Notes: a model not told the origin generated them from the sequence alone. A stretch of DNA of 64,000 bases from Adineta steineri (GCA_905250115.1 CAJNOI010000254.1:1-64000), one strand, 5' to 3'; counted from the first letter of the stretch, positions 38,739 to 50,268 are shown. Program-made: numbers and translations.

Positions 38739-38891
38739 GAATGTATTCATGTCACTTGTATTGATTATGATACTACTGTTGCTGATGATCGTTATTGGTG
38801 TAGTTATCGTGTTAATAGTATTCCTCCTCCTTTTATTCGTGTTGATCGATGTAAATATGATGATAGACGTTCTGAATTCTCAAATCTTTAA
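38730..38891 (+). other. Short Cys-containing protein-like frame, possible exon fragment
   Basis: The frame ECIHVTCIDYDTTVADDRYW, CSYRVNSIPPPFIRVDRCKY, DDRRSEFSNL ends at TAA 38889-38891. Codon choice (GAT, CGT, CCT) resembles the real exons in the window more than the intergenic background, and it has three Cys in an extracellular-like pattern. No start or partner exon was found and I recognise no family. It follows the second hairpin directly. Confidence 0.25.
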
Positions 38892-38954
38892 CGTTACGTA
38901 CCTTGGCTAGTTGTGTTATTCTAATTTAGGCTTGTCAATCTTTTTTCAGTTCAC

Positions 38955-39085
38955 TTGAGGGTGTGGATGTGGGTGTGTGTGTGTGTGTGAGGGTGTGGGT
39001 GTGGGTGTGGGTGTGACTGAATATGATATTCACCTAACACTCATACCAACATCCGTACAGCCAAACTCACACCCATAGCCTCAAG
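38955..39085. repeat. TGTGGG-type hairpin with (GT)n and four TGTGGG units
   Basis: It contains GGGTGTGGGTGTGGGTGTGG, the clearest run of the hexamer in the window, preceded by GTGTGTGTGTGTG. After the spacer TGAATATGATATTCA comes the degenerate C-strand half (CACTCATACCAACAT.., AACTCACACCCATAGCC). Confidence 0.8.
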
Positions 39086-39879
39086 ATTTTTTCTTTCGAT
39101 ATTTCTGCGTTCGACATTTTATTGTTCGACGTAATACAGTAGAATCAATACGAAACTGTTACTGGCAACTGTTTTTACATTATGACTTTATCTCATATAT
39201 ATATGTTTTCGTTTTTCTTTCCTTTCCCAACATTCCTTCTAGTCACTTACACACATATTTTCTTTCTTTCCTGTAGAGTGCGTATTTTTTGTGATCATCA
39301 TCTTCTCATGAAGATCTTGATGATTATGTCCTTTTCTCTTTCTCTGTTATTTTCTTCATTTTCTTTCTGTTTCTCTCAATGTCTTCATCATATATAAGAA
39401 GTTGTTTTTCTTCATTTTCGGTCAGTGTTTCTTGTTTCCCTATGTTGTCCTTGTTTATCTTTAATAAACGTGGCCATTATCATCTTTATCTTTTATATTC
39501 TTATAGGATATGGTAGGCTTGACTTTCTATAGTGAGATTTCACGTTAACCTTACAATTACAGGGTGATTGAAAATTATATCTCTAATTTAAATTCTTTAG
39601 TACTCCCATACAACAAAAGAAATCGTCCTGATTTTTTCATCATGTTGAGGTATGGACTATGCCAATTTGTTTTAGATGAAATAAGTCGATTGATTATTCG
39701 ACTGTCTAAGATGAAGCACAAATTGGTTTAGAGAATATAAAAATAACTTTTTATTTTAAGCAGTTTATTGTTCTTATAGGAAAACATAGATCACTTATTT
39801 TAATATCTGTTGTTGTGTACGATCAATAAATGATTTCTCTTCGAGTTTGTTTTCTTCCTCTTTCTATATATACATGTAT

Positions 39880-41406
39880 CATAGGCGGCGGAACGATTTC
39901 GTTGTAGGGTAGGCTCAGTTTTTCAAATGAACCAGTCAAGGTAGCGAATTCGGAGGTGCAGAATATGCTTCTCTGCGCGAACGCGCGCGCGTTCGGGGAA
40001 ATTTTTGAAATATTATTGACTTTGAATTTTTTTCTATGAGAAAATAATAAAGAAATTTTTTAGATAAAAATATTATTTTATACGTAAATGATCTGATATG
40101 TTCATTAGGATAGTATATTTTAAACATATCATTGTCTCTTCTCTCTTTTCATTTATTTGACAAAAATATTTTAAAAAAAACTTTTGTTTTACTTCAATAC
40201 TGAGAGATCTTTTTGACTGATTTCTCTGCGTTTGGAGAAATTTTTCATTTTTACGGAAGATTCTGCACCTCTGAGCAAATTAGACGAAGATCTTTTTAGC
40301 TGTTAATCGTTTATTCCTTCTTGCCGACTTTGGTTATTGTTGAAATTTAGTAACTACATGATGCTTTATTTTTTCAAACGAAAACATGAACTGATAGTGT
40401 AACATAGAAATACTGCTTGAAAATAGTCAAAAAATAGATGAGGAAAAAATTAAACTATTCGTGCTCAAAAGAGTCTTTCAACTCTGGTCTTTAAGATAAA
40501 ATCAGAATGGATATATTTCAAATCAAGCACATCTAATTTTTCTTAATGTATACTGAGAACTATTATTAGTCTTTGTTTTTTACTTTGAAAAGACATAATC
40601 TAACTTTCTTTAGCCAGCATTCCTATGTAAAAAACTTTGACGAGAAAATCAATCGAAAAGTGTTTATAAATCTGTAACAATCATATACTTTTAATCGATT
40701 TTTAATCAAAAACAATCGAAAAGATCAAAATTTTCTTGATTATTACGATGAACTGGAATTAAAATCGATTAGCAGTTCGAGGAAAAAATTGATTTTGATT
40801 GACATTTGCCCGAGACAAAATGAACAAATTGAGACCCGTTTTCATCAATTATAATCAATTTTTTTTCCGTGAACTTTTAATTGATTACAATCGCAATGCA
40901 TCGTAATAATCAAGGAAATTTTTATTTTTCGGTTATTTCTGATTAAAATCCATTAAAAGCGTGTGATCATAACCGATTTTTAATCTTATTTTAATGAAGT
41001 TTAATCTGATTTTTATCCTATCTTTTTATATGGGTTGTATGCGAAACGAATAATGATAAATAAGCATTTAAAATTCAAAACTTATTTTAAACAGAAGTTT
41101 AAAACAAACATTAAACTCTGGAGTTTGAAAAACAAACAACTCGATTTTGATACAGACGCCACACGAGCAAATCCCACAAACACACTTCAGCGGACACAAG
41201 TAGATAGTAGAGAAAGTGTACACTAATCTTTTAACAATAAGGCATCTATCAGAGCAGGAATATTAAACTATAATAGAAAATGTTTTCATGAAATCGAGCC
41301 TACCCAGGCCTTTCATAGGGCATATTTTGAGCATACCCAGGCCTACCCGTTCGCAGGCTAGGGTAGGCTGGAGCCTACCCAGGCCTATTACGCTCCGCCG
41401 CCACTG
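39880..41406. mobile_element. hAT-type element, 1527 bp, exact 8-bp TSD, nested in the outer element
   Basis: The ends CATAGGCGGCGGAACG and CGCTCCGCCGCCACTG are inverted (13 of 16 matching). The exact 8-bp direct repeat ACATGTAT flanks it (39872-39879 and 41407-41414). The subterminal motif TAGGGTAGGCT on the left has GCCTACCCAGGCC-type copies on the right. No transposase frame was recognised, so it is probably non-autonomous. Confidence 0.85.
39951..40273. mobile_element. hAT-type MITE, 323 bp, nested within the 39880 element
   Basis: The ends CGGAGGTGCAGAAT and ATTCTGCACCTCTG give the TIR CAGAGGTGCAGAAT with one mismatch. The flanks AGCGAATT (39943-39950) and AGCAAATT (40274-40281) are an 8-bp TSD with one difference. 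The interior contains the self-complementary GAACGCGCGCGCGTTC. Confidence 0.82.
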
Positions 41407-41818
41407 ACATGTATATACTCATTTTGTTTACCTTCTCTTCTTTTCTTTTCTCTTTCTTCGTCCATTAGCGATAATTATTGATATTCTAAAACTATTTTCT
41501 TTCTTTCCTATTCTACATTTCACTCTTCACTTTCACGTATTGCCTAGTTATAAAAGAGATACATGACATCATCTTCTTTGCATTACAACCATGAGAAGTA
41601 GCGAAAAACATATACCGCTGTCTTAATTATTCTAGCTATTACCAAAAAGATATTTATATAGCAGATTCAAAATAAGAAGTTATTTTTATATTCTTTAAGC
41701 CAATTTCGTGTTTCAACATGATGAAAAAATCAGGGCGATGTCTTGTGTTGTATGGGAGTAATAAAGAATTTAAATTAAGGATCTAATTTTCAATCACCCT
41801 GTATATTGTAGGTTAAAG

Positions 41819-43551
41819 TTCATATACACATTCCTAGAACGAGAACCTCACAAAAACTGTATTCTCTCCGAAACCAAAAAAAAGGATCTTCCGAGTAATG
41901 ACGGAATAAACCTTCTTTGGTTCGGTAAAATCCTTTTTTTTAGTGTAAATCTGTATTGTGTCATCTATTTTTATATCGACCTGGTTTTCTAAAATAGTAC
42001 ATTATTGTTGATACAGCTATAATTTTATGATGTTCATTTGTTTAGATGTGTAGGATGCAGAATGAAAACGACGAAGTAGCACTTATATAGAATCATTCAT
42101 GCAGTTCAACATACAACATGAAAGGAATAACGTCTTTCACACGATTGAAAAGAATAAATGACAAGAATAAATGAAAAGAATAAATTAGTATACATGCAAA
42201 TTTATTGTAGCTTGAATCATTAATATATGTATATATATATATATATATAGATAGATACTGCGTCATAAAAAAAAATTTTCTAAAATATTTCTAAGTGTTT
42301 TATATCACCTATCATTAGTATACGCATCATCGAAATAACACTTTCTTTCATCGAGTTCTATTCACGAATAGAAGTGTCACACTTAGTAATACCATTACTT
42401 CCACCAACTAAGAGAGCCGTGAGTATTTTTATGATTGTAAATTTTCCCATATAGCAGTGATAAATGGTTCATTTAACCATCATCGATTTTTCCTGACATG
42501 ATAATCTTAATCACTTACCACTTAGTAGTAATAGTAATGGGAATATGACACTTATACTTAGAAACAAATATCGTGTTCTCAAATATCACATTTCTTCTGT
42601 TTCTAGCTGTTAAAACTCATCGCAGTGTAGTCGATATTTTCTGTGACGCAGAATACTAGAGAAACAGCATTTTTCATGCATTTGTCATTCAAAACTTTTA
42701 TTTTTATTGTGGCCTGTATTTGTTTGATATTTTCCACTTTTTGTCTACTATCTAAAAGCAAACTCAAATGAGAATTTGATTTTAAGAGAAAAATGTTTCA
42801 CATGTCAACACCATTGACATTATCGTCAACTATTCACGATCATGTGTTTGAGATCTTTTTTGCTAGATCAAAAGTGCAAATAGTTCTAACTCATTTATTG
42901 ATCCGTCACGCATGTAATGAGTCCTTTTAGTTTAAGCCGCCGTAATGTTTGAGCATGCGTCTAAATATGTATCTAAGAATGAGTTTTTTAGAAGAAAGAC
43001 CAAGCACGAGTAAAGACTTTTGCTAACAGACATCGAGTCGGTTATCTGAAGCTTTTATTGAATGAAACCCATCCTAAATTACCCACACATGAAATCGATC
43101 GGAGCTATCCTTTAACTGTGAAGTCGGTTCGAATCAAGTTGGATTGCATGATTCTACATTTCATTCCTCTTTCTCAGAAAAACATATCTTAGAAAAGAGT
43201 ACGTAAAAAAACTTTGGCATTGAAGAAATTCTTTCTTATTGCACAAATGAAGCACTCGTAGATCGTCTTTTTTTTCTCAAAAAATTCTTGTTAGTGTGTA
43301 GGGCATGTCCAAAGTCTATTTTAGAAATCTCAAGTAATAATGCCACGCTAGATAAGGTTGTTTTTAAACAACGTGCTGTGCCGGAGTTCAGACCATAGCC
43401 ATTTGATTGATCATCAGCTAGATGTGCTGTCGCTACTCCTTTATACCATTACTTTACATACACAGTTGACCGATTTAATCTTTCATTGCAAATGAAGAAA
43501 ATACTCCTTTTCTAGTATTGACAAGCACCATTCTCGACAACATTAGAAAAC
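41819..43551. other. Intergenic region before the GPCR gene
   Basis: An (AT)n run lies at 42223-42249. A weak inverted similarity between about 42365-42420 and 42520-42570 is too diverged to call. No gene is seen. Confidence 0.4.
42223..42249. repeat. (AT)n microsatellite
   Basis: TATGTATATATATATATATATA-type dinucleotide run followed by GATAGATA. Confidence 0.9.
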
Positions 43552-44692
43552 ATGGTGGATGTTGCTCAACTTCAATATATTAGTCAGGAACTGAGTATCT
43601 TTTTGGGTTTTTTTATCTTGATCCCGGGCATAATCGGTAACATACTAAATATACTCATCTTTGCCAGCGTCAGAACGACGTTTGCTCGCAACCCTTGTTC
43701 ACTCTATTTTGCTGCTATGGCATTGGTCGATTTACATATCTTGCTAATTGGTACTCTCACGAAAATCTTATCATCTGGCTTTCATATCGACCCAACACTC
43801 ACTTCGGTTGGCTTTTGTAAGTTTCGCGTCTATTGCATGGATACAATACCATTATTGTCGAATACCCTTACGTGCTTGGCTACAATCACGCAATTTCTCT
43901 CCACTTCGCGTAATGCGCACTACAGACAAAAAGCAACTATACGATTTGCTCGATGGACCATCATCTTTGCATTTTTCTTTTGGGTCCTGCATGGTCTACC
44001 GTTCCTTATTCTCTACGACATTCGCCTATCACCAACGACTCATTTGCCCGTTTGTAATTCAATCAATTTTATCTTCAATCAATACGTGGCTTGGATGGTG
44101 TACAATGTATTGACCTTTGTCGTGCCTACTCCGATCCTACTTGTCTTTGGATACTTGACGTATCGAAATATCCTTTCATTAAACCATGGCGTCATAAATC
44201 AGCCGGGCAACACAGGACAACGCATCAATCGTCAACTAACTGCAGTAAGTGACACTTCATCGCATTTATTATATTCTTATACATTTTTTTCCTACGAAAT
44301 TATCAAAGTTGCTCTTAATTCAAATTGTTTGGCTAGTCGTTTCTTCAATTCCATCTGGCATTTATAATATATATGCAACGTCTACGGCATCCCAACCAAG
44401 GTCCATTGAACGCGGAGCTAGCGAACAGATGATTGCCACTCTGTGCACATACGTGTTTTATACGGAGTTTGCTAGCAAGTAAGATACGGGTCTGAATAAT
44501 CTTTGTAGCCCCTTGTTCAATGTTTACTTCTCTTTTTGCAGTTTCTATATATTTTACTTCTCCTCACCACCATTTCGCAAGCAAATCAAGATCGCCTTGT
44601 TGAACTCATGCTCAAGAAACAATAGAATCATACCCAACAACGCGCAGAACAACGTGCCTTCTGCTCCGATTGCAGCTACAAGAAATCCGTGA
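43552..44692 (+). CDS. Seven-transmembrane receptor, FMRFamide-receptor-like, 3 exons, intact
   Basis: Exons 43552-44244, 44309-44478 and 44542-44692 (TGA) join in phase to 337 residues, the usual size for a rhodopsin-class peptide receptor. TM1 is FLGFFILIPGIIGNILNILI with the conserved GN. TM2 is SLYFAAMALVDLHILLIGTL. A Cys before TM3 (VGFCKFRVYC) can pair with the ECL2 Cys (LPVCNSINF). TM3 ends in LATITQFLSTSRN in place of a DRY box. TM4 is WTIIFAFFFWVLHGLPFLIL, TM5 VLTFVVPTPILLVFGYLTYR, TM6 LLLIQIVWLVVSSIPSGIYN, and TM7 TYVFYTEFASNFYIFYFSSP, with the FYIFYFSS stretch replacing NPxxY. A short basic tail follows. The introns are 64 and 63 nt. The intron 1 acceptor (ATTATCAAAG) is weak. The ligand cannot be predicted. 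Confidence 0.82.
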
Positions 44693-46576
44693 AAATCATG
44701 AATATTTTTTACACAAGGAGCTCTATCCTCTCACTAGGATTTGAAATCTAACACCTTCTAGATAATGCTCATTTCATTATCAGCTTTATTCGTTATTCGT
44801 CTAGTATCGTTTTAATCGTATCTATACTGTTTAACTCTTTTTGGATTTATGTTCGTTCTCGTTGCTTATTTTGTATTTTGCGTTGTTCTTCTTCAGAACT
44901 CACATTTGGCTTTCTTTGTTGTATTGTATCAAAGTGATGTTTAGTGACTCAAATCCTATATTTTTTGGTGTATCACATTACAATAATAAAGGATGAATAT
45001 AGCTTGTGACTCAACAAACCGAAATATGTTCGGATTTCTTTGAAAGAGTATTCAAAGTTTATTATAAGAACTCCGATTGCGTCTTATTTGGTGCGGGGTG
45101 GCTGTGAGAAACGAACCTACAGTAACACATGATCAGACCGTCAAAATGGTATATTCGCTGTTCACAATCAATGTAATTCTACAGACATGTTTTTAAACAC
45201 TGGTGAATGTTGTACACTTGAAATTGTCTAGACAAGTAGATCCAATCATCAATGGTTTTTACGACGTTTTTCGTTTTTCACATGACCTTAATTTACAATA
45301 TTCAATTAGAAAAACTTTTGTTTTCTGGAAAAATATTACGAAATGATTTCTTTTTACAGATATTTGACTTTTTGCGTACTATAATATTACAGAGAAACAA
45401 TCCTATAATGAGATGGAATGTAACTTGTAAAGCTCCCTCTCATACTTTCGTTTTTGTTATGCAGTTGCTTATGGTTTCAGTACACTTTTTATTTTGTCCA
45501 ATTGCAAATATTTTAGTACTTTTCAAGGACTCCTATTTAAATGTAAAGTCATTTTAAATGACTTTGAAGTCAAAATCTGAATTTTTTCCAAGTAATTTAT
45601 TGAAAAGTGTAGTTGTTACTGTAAAATAAAGATCATACGCACACGTACACCCTCAAAAACGTGTGTGAATATTTTATTTGTCTCTTGCCCACACCCATCC
45701 TTACCCTCAATCAATGAATCATTAAGAAAAATTAACAATACATGCCATTAGTAATCATTCATAAACAATGTATTTATGTGGGATACTTTCATCTATTTTA
45801 TTGCTGTAATCATGAATAATACTTACTCTTTTTTCAATTCTAACAGCGCTCTTGTAATATTTAATAGATATGATTAAATGTTCATTATAACTATTTTGAT
45901 AAAAAGTACTATTTATCTATTAAAATATTAAAATAAATATTTGATTTATTCAATAAAACTTTATTTAACTAGACATAGGTACATAAATAAAACAATACCG
46001 AGCAAGTTTTCAATTTCATTTATCAATCAATCAATCAATAAAAGCCTACTCGTTCAAGTAACTACAATAAAAAAAAGTGCAGATAGCATCTGATAAATTT
46101 CGTGATAATATGATTCTGACTGTAAATAGTATATCGTAGACATCTTTTTAATTGAATAAAGTTCATTAACTGATTCAGCGTATTGTTTTTGTTGGCGTCT
46201 TTTTCGTCCTGGTTCTGATGATGATCAACCAGAAAATACTTGGGTTTCTATTGGGGTCAAAACATGAAATAAAATGAAAGGTTCTTCACTTGAACTTATA
46301 CTACAACTAGTTATTTGACTTTGTAATCCAGTTCTTGTGTTTAGCTAGTTAAGGAGCCGAAAAAAAACGAAAAATATATGTTCATAATTCAAGTATTTCT
46401 CATCAATCTTCATTCCAACTTTATAAAATTTTTAAACAACGGAAAGTAATATAAATCATATATTAGATAAAAGCCTGCAGCATCAACAATAAATTCAAGA
46501 AAAAAAATCTAATGATGATGGCGAAGGTAACTTTCATTAACTGATCTATTTATTATCAAAGCATAATTCAGTATTG
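44693..46576. other. Intergenic, 3' side of GPCR gene
   Basis: A possible polyadenylation signal AATAAA lies at about 44986 (ACAATAATAAAGG). A degenerate TGTGGG-type hairpin lies at 45640-45705 and a (TCAA)n run at 46023-46040. A 101-codon frame at 45252-45557 is hydrophobic and unrecognised. Confidence 0.4.
45640..45705. repeat. Degenerate TGTGGG-type hairpin
   Basis: CGCACACGTACACCCTC, AACGTGTGTGAAT and GCCCACACCCATCC lie within 66 bp. Confidence 0.5.
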
Positions 46577-46584
46577 GAACTCAG

Positions 46585-47463
46585 CATGGTCTCCGATTAG
46601 AGGGGGGGGGAGGGCTGGGGGGTCTAGCCCCCCCCCCCCAAAACAAAAGTTGTTTTTGCCAAATTTTTTCTTATACCTTTGACAATTTTATAATTTTCGA
46701 TAATAATATAAATGGATGACATTATACGATTTTTCCGTAAAATAACGCTATTTATGTCGACTTCTAATTAAGTCACATGCTTATGAGAAAATCTACATCT
46801 TTTCTTCACAGTTTCTGCCAGAAAGTTTATGATTTCTGTTCACTATTTCTGGCAGTAGATTAATATCACCTCATGGATATTCTGAATTCATCTATATAGC
46901 ATAAACTCCCCCCCCCCCCCATATTAAAAGCCCAGGGGGCTTTTAATTTTTCTACCGTTTATAGTTTTTGGAGGGGGCTTCTAATAAGTGCCAAACATTT
47001 TTCATAGACCATAATAAGGAAATCGCTTCGGCAGGTTTCTAGAGATTTTCATGAGTTTTTCAGAAGTTTTTTTGCAATTTTTTCATATTTAAGCACAGTT
47101 AGATAGGAGTTAGTCGAAATTTCACCTTAAAATCGAGAAATTTTAGCAACTTTAGCAGGGAAATTCGAAAAAATTATGAAAAATTTAAAAAAGTTTTTGG
47201 AAATATTAGAAGGCTTCTAATACGTAAAACACGTTGTTCATCTCAAGGGGGCTTCTAATATGCGATGGGCTTCTATTATAGGGGGGGGAGTTAACACATT
47301 TTCGTTGATATAGTCATTTATAGTTCGTTTTTTGAAATAAAGCTTAACTTGGATATTATCATTTGAAATAAAAGCATAGGTTTACTACTAACAAGTCTGC
47401 CAGAAAATCTTTCTGGCAAAATTTAGCCCTCCCCCTCACTTTCAAAAGTAATCGGGAACCATG
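46585..47463. mobile_element. hAT-type element, 879 bp, exact 8-bp TSD
   Basis: The ends CATGGTCTCCGATTA and TAATCGGGAACCATG are inverted (13 of 15). The exact 8-bp direct repeat GAACTCAG flanks it (46577-46584 and 47464-47471). Subterminal GAGGGCTGGGGGGTCTAGCC and TTAGCCCTCCCCCTC tracts resemble the other hAT ends in the window. There is no transposase frame. A second element lies inside it at 46905-47291. Confidence 0.85.
46905..47291. mobile_element. Inner inverted-repeat element nested in the 46585 element
   Basis: The left end AACTCCCCCC.. followed by ATATTAAAAGCCC is inverted at the right end (GGGCTTCTATTATAGG.. GGAGTT). The phrase GGGGGCTTCTAATA / GGGCTTTTAAT recurs four times inside. 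No target duplication could be assigned. Confidence 0.6.
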
Positions 47464-47857
47464 GAACTCAGTATAACGGAAAAACGTTCCTTTTAGGTTA
47501 CTTATACAAGTAAAGATTCTCAAAACGAGTTTATACAATTGTTGTCTGATCATGTACAAGAGAAGGACTTATGTGATATACATAAAGCACGTTATTATTC
47601 GATTCTAATCCACAAGATATGTTTTTAATATTCATCCGATTTTATGAATGAACATGGAATACCTGAAGAGAGGTTTGTTTTAGTTAAACAAGTGCATTTA
47701 AAAACAAGTAAAAAGCTGCAAAATTGAAGTCAACAGGATTCATGAGCGAATGGAAAGGCTCACATTTATACTTAATAAATTAAGCATGGAGAAGTCTGCT
47801 TTCTAGAAGATATATAAGACAACATAGTCTGGTATTCTGAAATAGGGGTACACACAA

Positions 47858-48095
47858 TTCAGTTCATGAACCCCGTTCAAATGAACTAAAGAACCGATCA
47901 CATAGCTCAGTTGAACGAACTGAACCTAGTGAAACAGTTCATTTGAATGAACTGAACCTACTCAAACCGTTCAGCTCCCATCAACTAAACTGTATACAAA
48001 GTTCATCTCAACGAACTGAACTTTTCGACTAGTTCACTTCATACGAACCGAGATGAACAAACAGTTCATTTGAACAAACTGAACTCTATCATCAA
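47858..48095. repeat. Array of alternating GTTCA / TGAAC palindromic words
   Basis: Within about 240 bp the words GTTCA and TGAAC recur many times, often as CAGTTCATTTGAA followed by GAACTGAAC. Examples are near 47920, 47940, 48015 and 48062. The spacing is irregular (about 40-60 bp per unit). No coding content. Confidence 0.7.
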
Positions 48096-49681
48096 CTCCT
48101 TTCAATGAACACCGAAGCATGTATATTCCTGTACTACCATGGAGGGGCACCCATTGGTGCTGAAGTATTATCATCAGAGGTACCCTTGAGTGACCATGTG
48201 GAGGGGGGAGTAAAGAGGGGTCGAAAGTCAAAAAAACATCGACAGCTAATTTTTTGGAAAAAAAACATTTCTAGACGTATTTCGATGCCGGGAGTTCAAA
48301 TCTCCAGAAGAACCTAGCGTAATGTTTGACAAAACTCTCCTAAAGCACTTCGCATTATTGATAAATTCTAGACTCCTCGAATTCTGATTGCTCAATTTAT
48401 GACCGGTCGATATGTTATGAGGACTCAGGGCAGGGTTGCCAAATCAAAATTTTAGAAAACAGGAGTTTCAAAAAAAAAGCAGGAGTTTTCCAGAAGTTTT
48501 TTTCTAAATCAGTAGGAAAATTACGAGGTTTTCTATTTTAAGTTGAGAAAATATTAGACGGTTTTCTCGTAAAAAATTCGAACGTTCGCTAACAAAAAAT
48601 ATTTATCTCCTTCGTATCAAGTTGGTGATCAATAATTTAATACACATGATATTATTTTCACTTGAATTTTATCACAAATAATATTTTTTTGCTATACAGA
48701 ATGATCATGAAAAGCATTCTTTTAGTTATATTTATTATGTACACTTAATCAGTTAATATTCTTATCTGTATTATTTCCAGATTAATTTTCATTTTAATCT
48801 GTCAGCCAAAATTCTTTTTCATTGTAAAGTTTAAGCAAAAGTATTTATACAAATGAATAGAACGATAGAAAGATTCTTGACAGAGTTTGAAAAAAAGACA
48901 AGCATTCTTTATCTCTTATATCACAATATGAATCGATTGTACGTGTTTCTTCGCTTGTTTTTGCAATGAGCGGTCTATAGCATTAATATGCTGTAAAAAA
49001 ACAAGATAAGCTAATTTTTGACAATGGAAGTTGTTTTTCTCTTAAGCCTTTTATGATCTATTCCGTGGACATTTTATCGATATGGCTATCACTTCTGTTT
49101 CTTTACCATTGATGTCTTCACTTTTTGCTATTGTAGTATATACCTATTCATTCTTTTCATGTTTACAATTCGTGTCAGACTTTGACAACAAAATTAGCAG
49201 TGCCCATGAACCTATAACAGTTCTCTAATAAAAATGAAACGCAAGAATCTTGCTAAGTTATTCAAGATATTGTTCTATTCTGAGCTAAGAAGAATCAGAC
49301 GTGAATTCCAAGAAATGAAAAAATCTTTCTAAACGAGAGACATCTTAACTGGTCATTTAAAATGTTGCCCATCGGACTCTTGTCTGAATATCAAGATCTT
49401 GTTTTCCAGACAATAACATGCATTTTTCTGCTGTCTTCAGTAAAATAAATACTTTGTGTACAGCTAGCTCCTACAATTGATGATTTTTTTCGAGAAAAAT
49501 AAAATAAAAGCAAATATTTTCATATTCGTTACTATAATTATTGAGTACTGCAATAGTTCTCGTTTTTTCCTTTTAACTTTCTTATTGATTCAAAGTATCA
49601 CTAAACATCAGGAGAAATCAGGAGGTTTGGCAAGCCGGATTACAATTTCTAAAGATTTTTGTTTCTTCTATTCTATTAAAG
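48096..49681. other. Region upstream of the PSMD13 exon; possible decayed element, no 5' exons found
   Basis: It begins with unrelated sequence. From 48431, CAGGGTTGCCAAATCAAAAT looks like a hAT-type terminus, and near 49610-49638 a partly inverted match (GGAGGTTTGGCAAGCCGG) appears. The 8-bp flanks do not match, so an element is only possible. I searched for N-terminal PSMD13 exons here and found none. Confidence 0.35.
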
Positions 49682-50268
49682 GTTGTATCGATAATTCATC
49701 AATGGGATTAAAAGAAAAAGCTGAACGTGCATTTAATCTTGGTTTAGCTGCATTATTAGCTGAAAATGTTTATAATTTTGGTGAAATTCTTCAACATCCT
49801 GTACTTGATGCAATTAAAAATACACGCGAACAATGGTTAATTGATTTATTACAAGCATTTAATATTGGTGATGTTGAAAAATATGAATCATTAAAATCTG
49901 TTTTTCAAATTCAACCAGATTTACGTATGGCAGAAATAATATTAAAAAGAAAAATAACTTTACTTTGTCTTATGGATATGATATTTGCTGCTGGTGGTGC
50001 ACGTGCATTAAGTTTTAATGATGTTTCTAAAAGAACAAAATTACCGATTGAACAAATTGAACTATTAGCAATGCAAGCTTTATCATTAGGTTTAATACGT
50101 GGAAGTATTGATCAAGTCGATGAAAAATTAAATATGCATTGGGTTAAACCACGTGTTTTAGATTTAAGACAAGTTGCAACTTTAAAAAAACGATTAGATC
50201 AATGGACAAATGATGTTAAACATATGTCAACATTAGTTGAACATCAAGCTGTAGACATTCTTTCTTAA
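49682..50268 (+). CDS. PSMD13: 26S proteasome regulatory subunit PSMD13/Rpn9, C-terminal half only
   Basis: An exon following the acceptor TTCTATTAAAG encodes the last 194 residues, ending TAA. Recognisable family stretches are KAERAFNLGLAALLAENVYN, FGEILQHPVLDAIKNTREQW, ITLLCLMDMIF, IEQIELLAMQALSLGLIRGS, HWVKPRVLDL and LVEHQAVDILS. These are the PCI-domain half of Rpn9, a non-ATPase lid subunit of the 26S proteasome with structural rather than catalytic function. The family is normally about 375 residues, so the N-terminal half is missing. The open frame continues upstream to 49477, but that part is non-conserved intron-like sequence. Either the 5' exons lie more than 1.5 kb upstream behind repeats, or this is a 5'-truncated copy. 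Conservation of the exon argues that it is, or recently was, functional. Confidence 0.85.

Larger units (their letters stand above)
38160..39542. other. Intergenic region with several TGTGGG-type hairpins
   Basis: It contains the hairpins listed at 38600-38738 and 38955-39085 and a short protein-like frame around 38730-38891. Otherwise nothing is recognised. Confidence 0.5.
39558..41803. mobile_element. Outer element with long TIRs starting CAGGGTGATTG, flanked by TA
   Basis: The left arm from 39560 (CAGGGTGATTGAAAATTATA...) is the inverted counterpart of the right arm ending at 41801 (...CAATCACCCTG). Homology continues inward for more than 100 bp per arm (ACTCCCATACAACA, CTGATTTTTTCATCATGTTG and GAATATAAAAATAACTT in both). 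The left arm carries an extra stretch of about 75 nt. TA lies on both sides (39558-39559 and 41802-41803), which would fit a Tc1/mariner-like origin. The inverted homology may extend a few bases further out, so the exact border is uncertain. It is split by the hAT element at 39880. Confidence 0.7.

Noticed and set aside
42360..42575. Weak inverted repeat around CCATTACT / AAGTGTCA words
   Set aside because: Too many mismatches and no definable ends or target duplication.
43125..43145. tRNA-like T-loop GGTTCGAATC
   Set aside because: No matching acceptor, D or anticodon stems could be drawn around it.
43748..44113. 121-codon frame within the GPCR exon
   Set aside because: Alternative-frame shadow of the receptor; the main frame has clear transmembrane helices and conserved Cys.
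48431..49638. Possible hAT element with CAGGGTTGCCAAAT ends
   Set aside because: The right end matches only partly and the 8-bp flanks differ, so it was noted in the region entry but not called.
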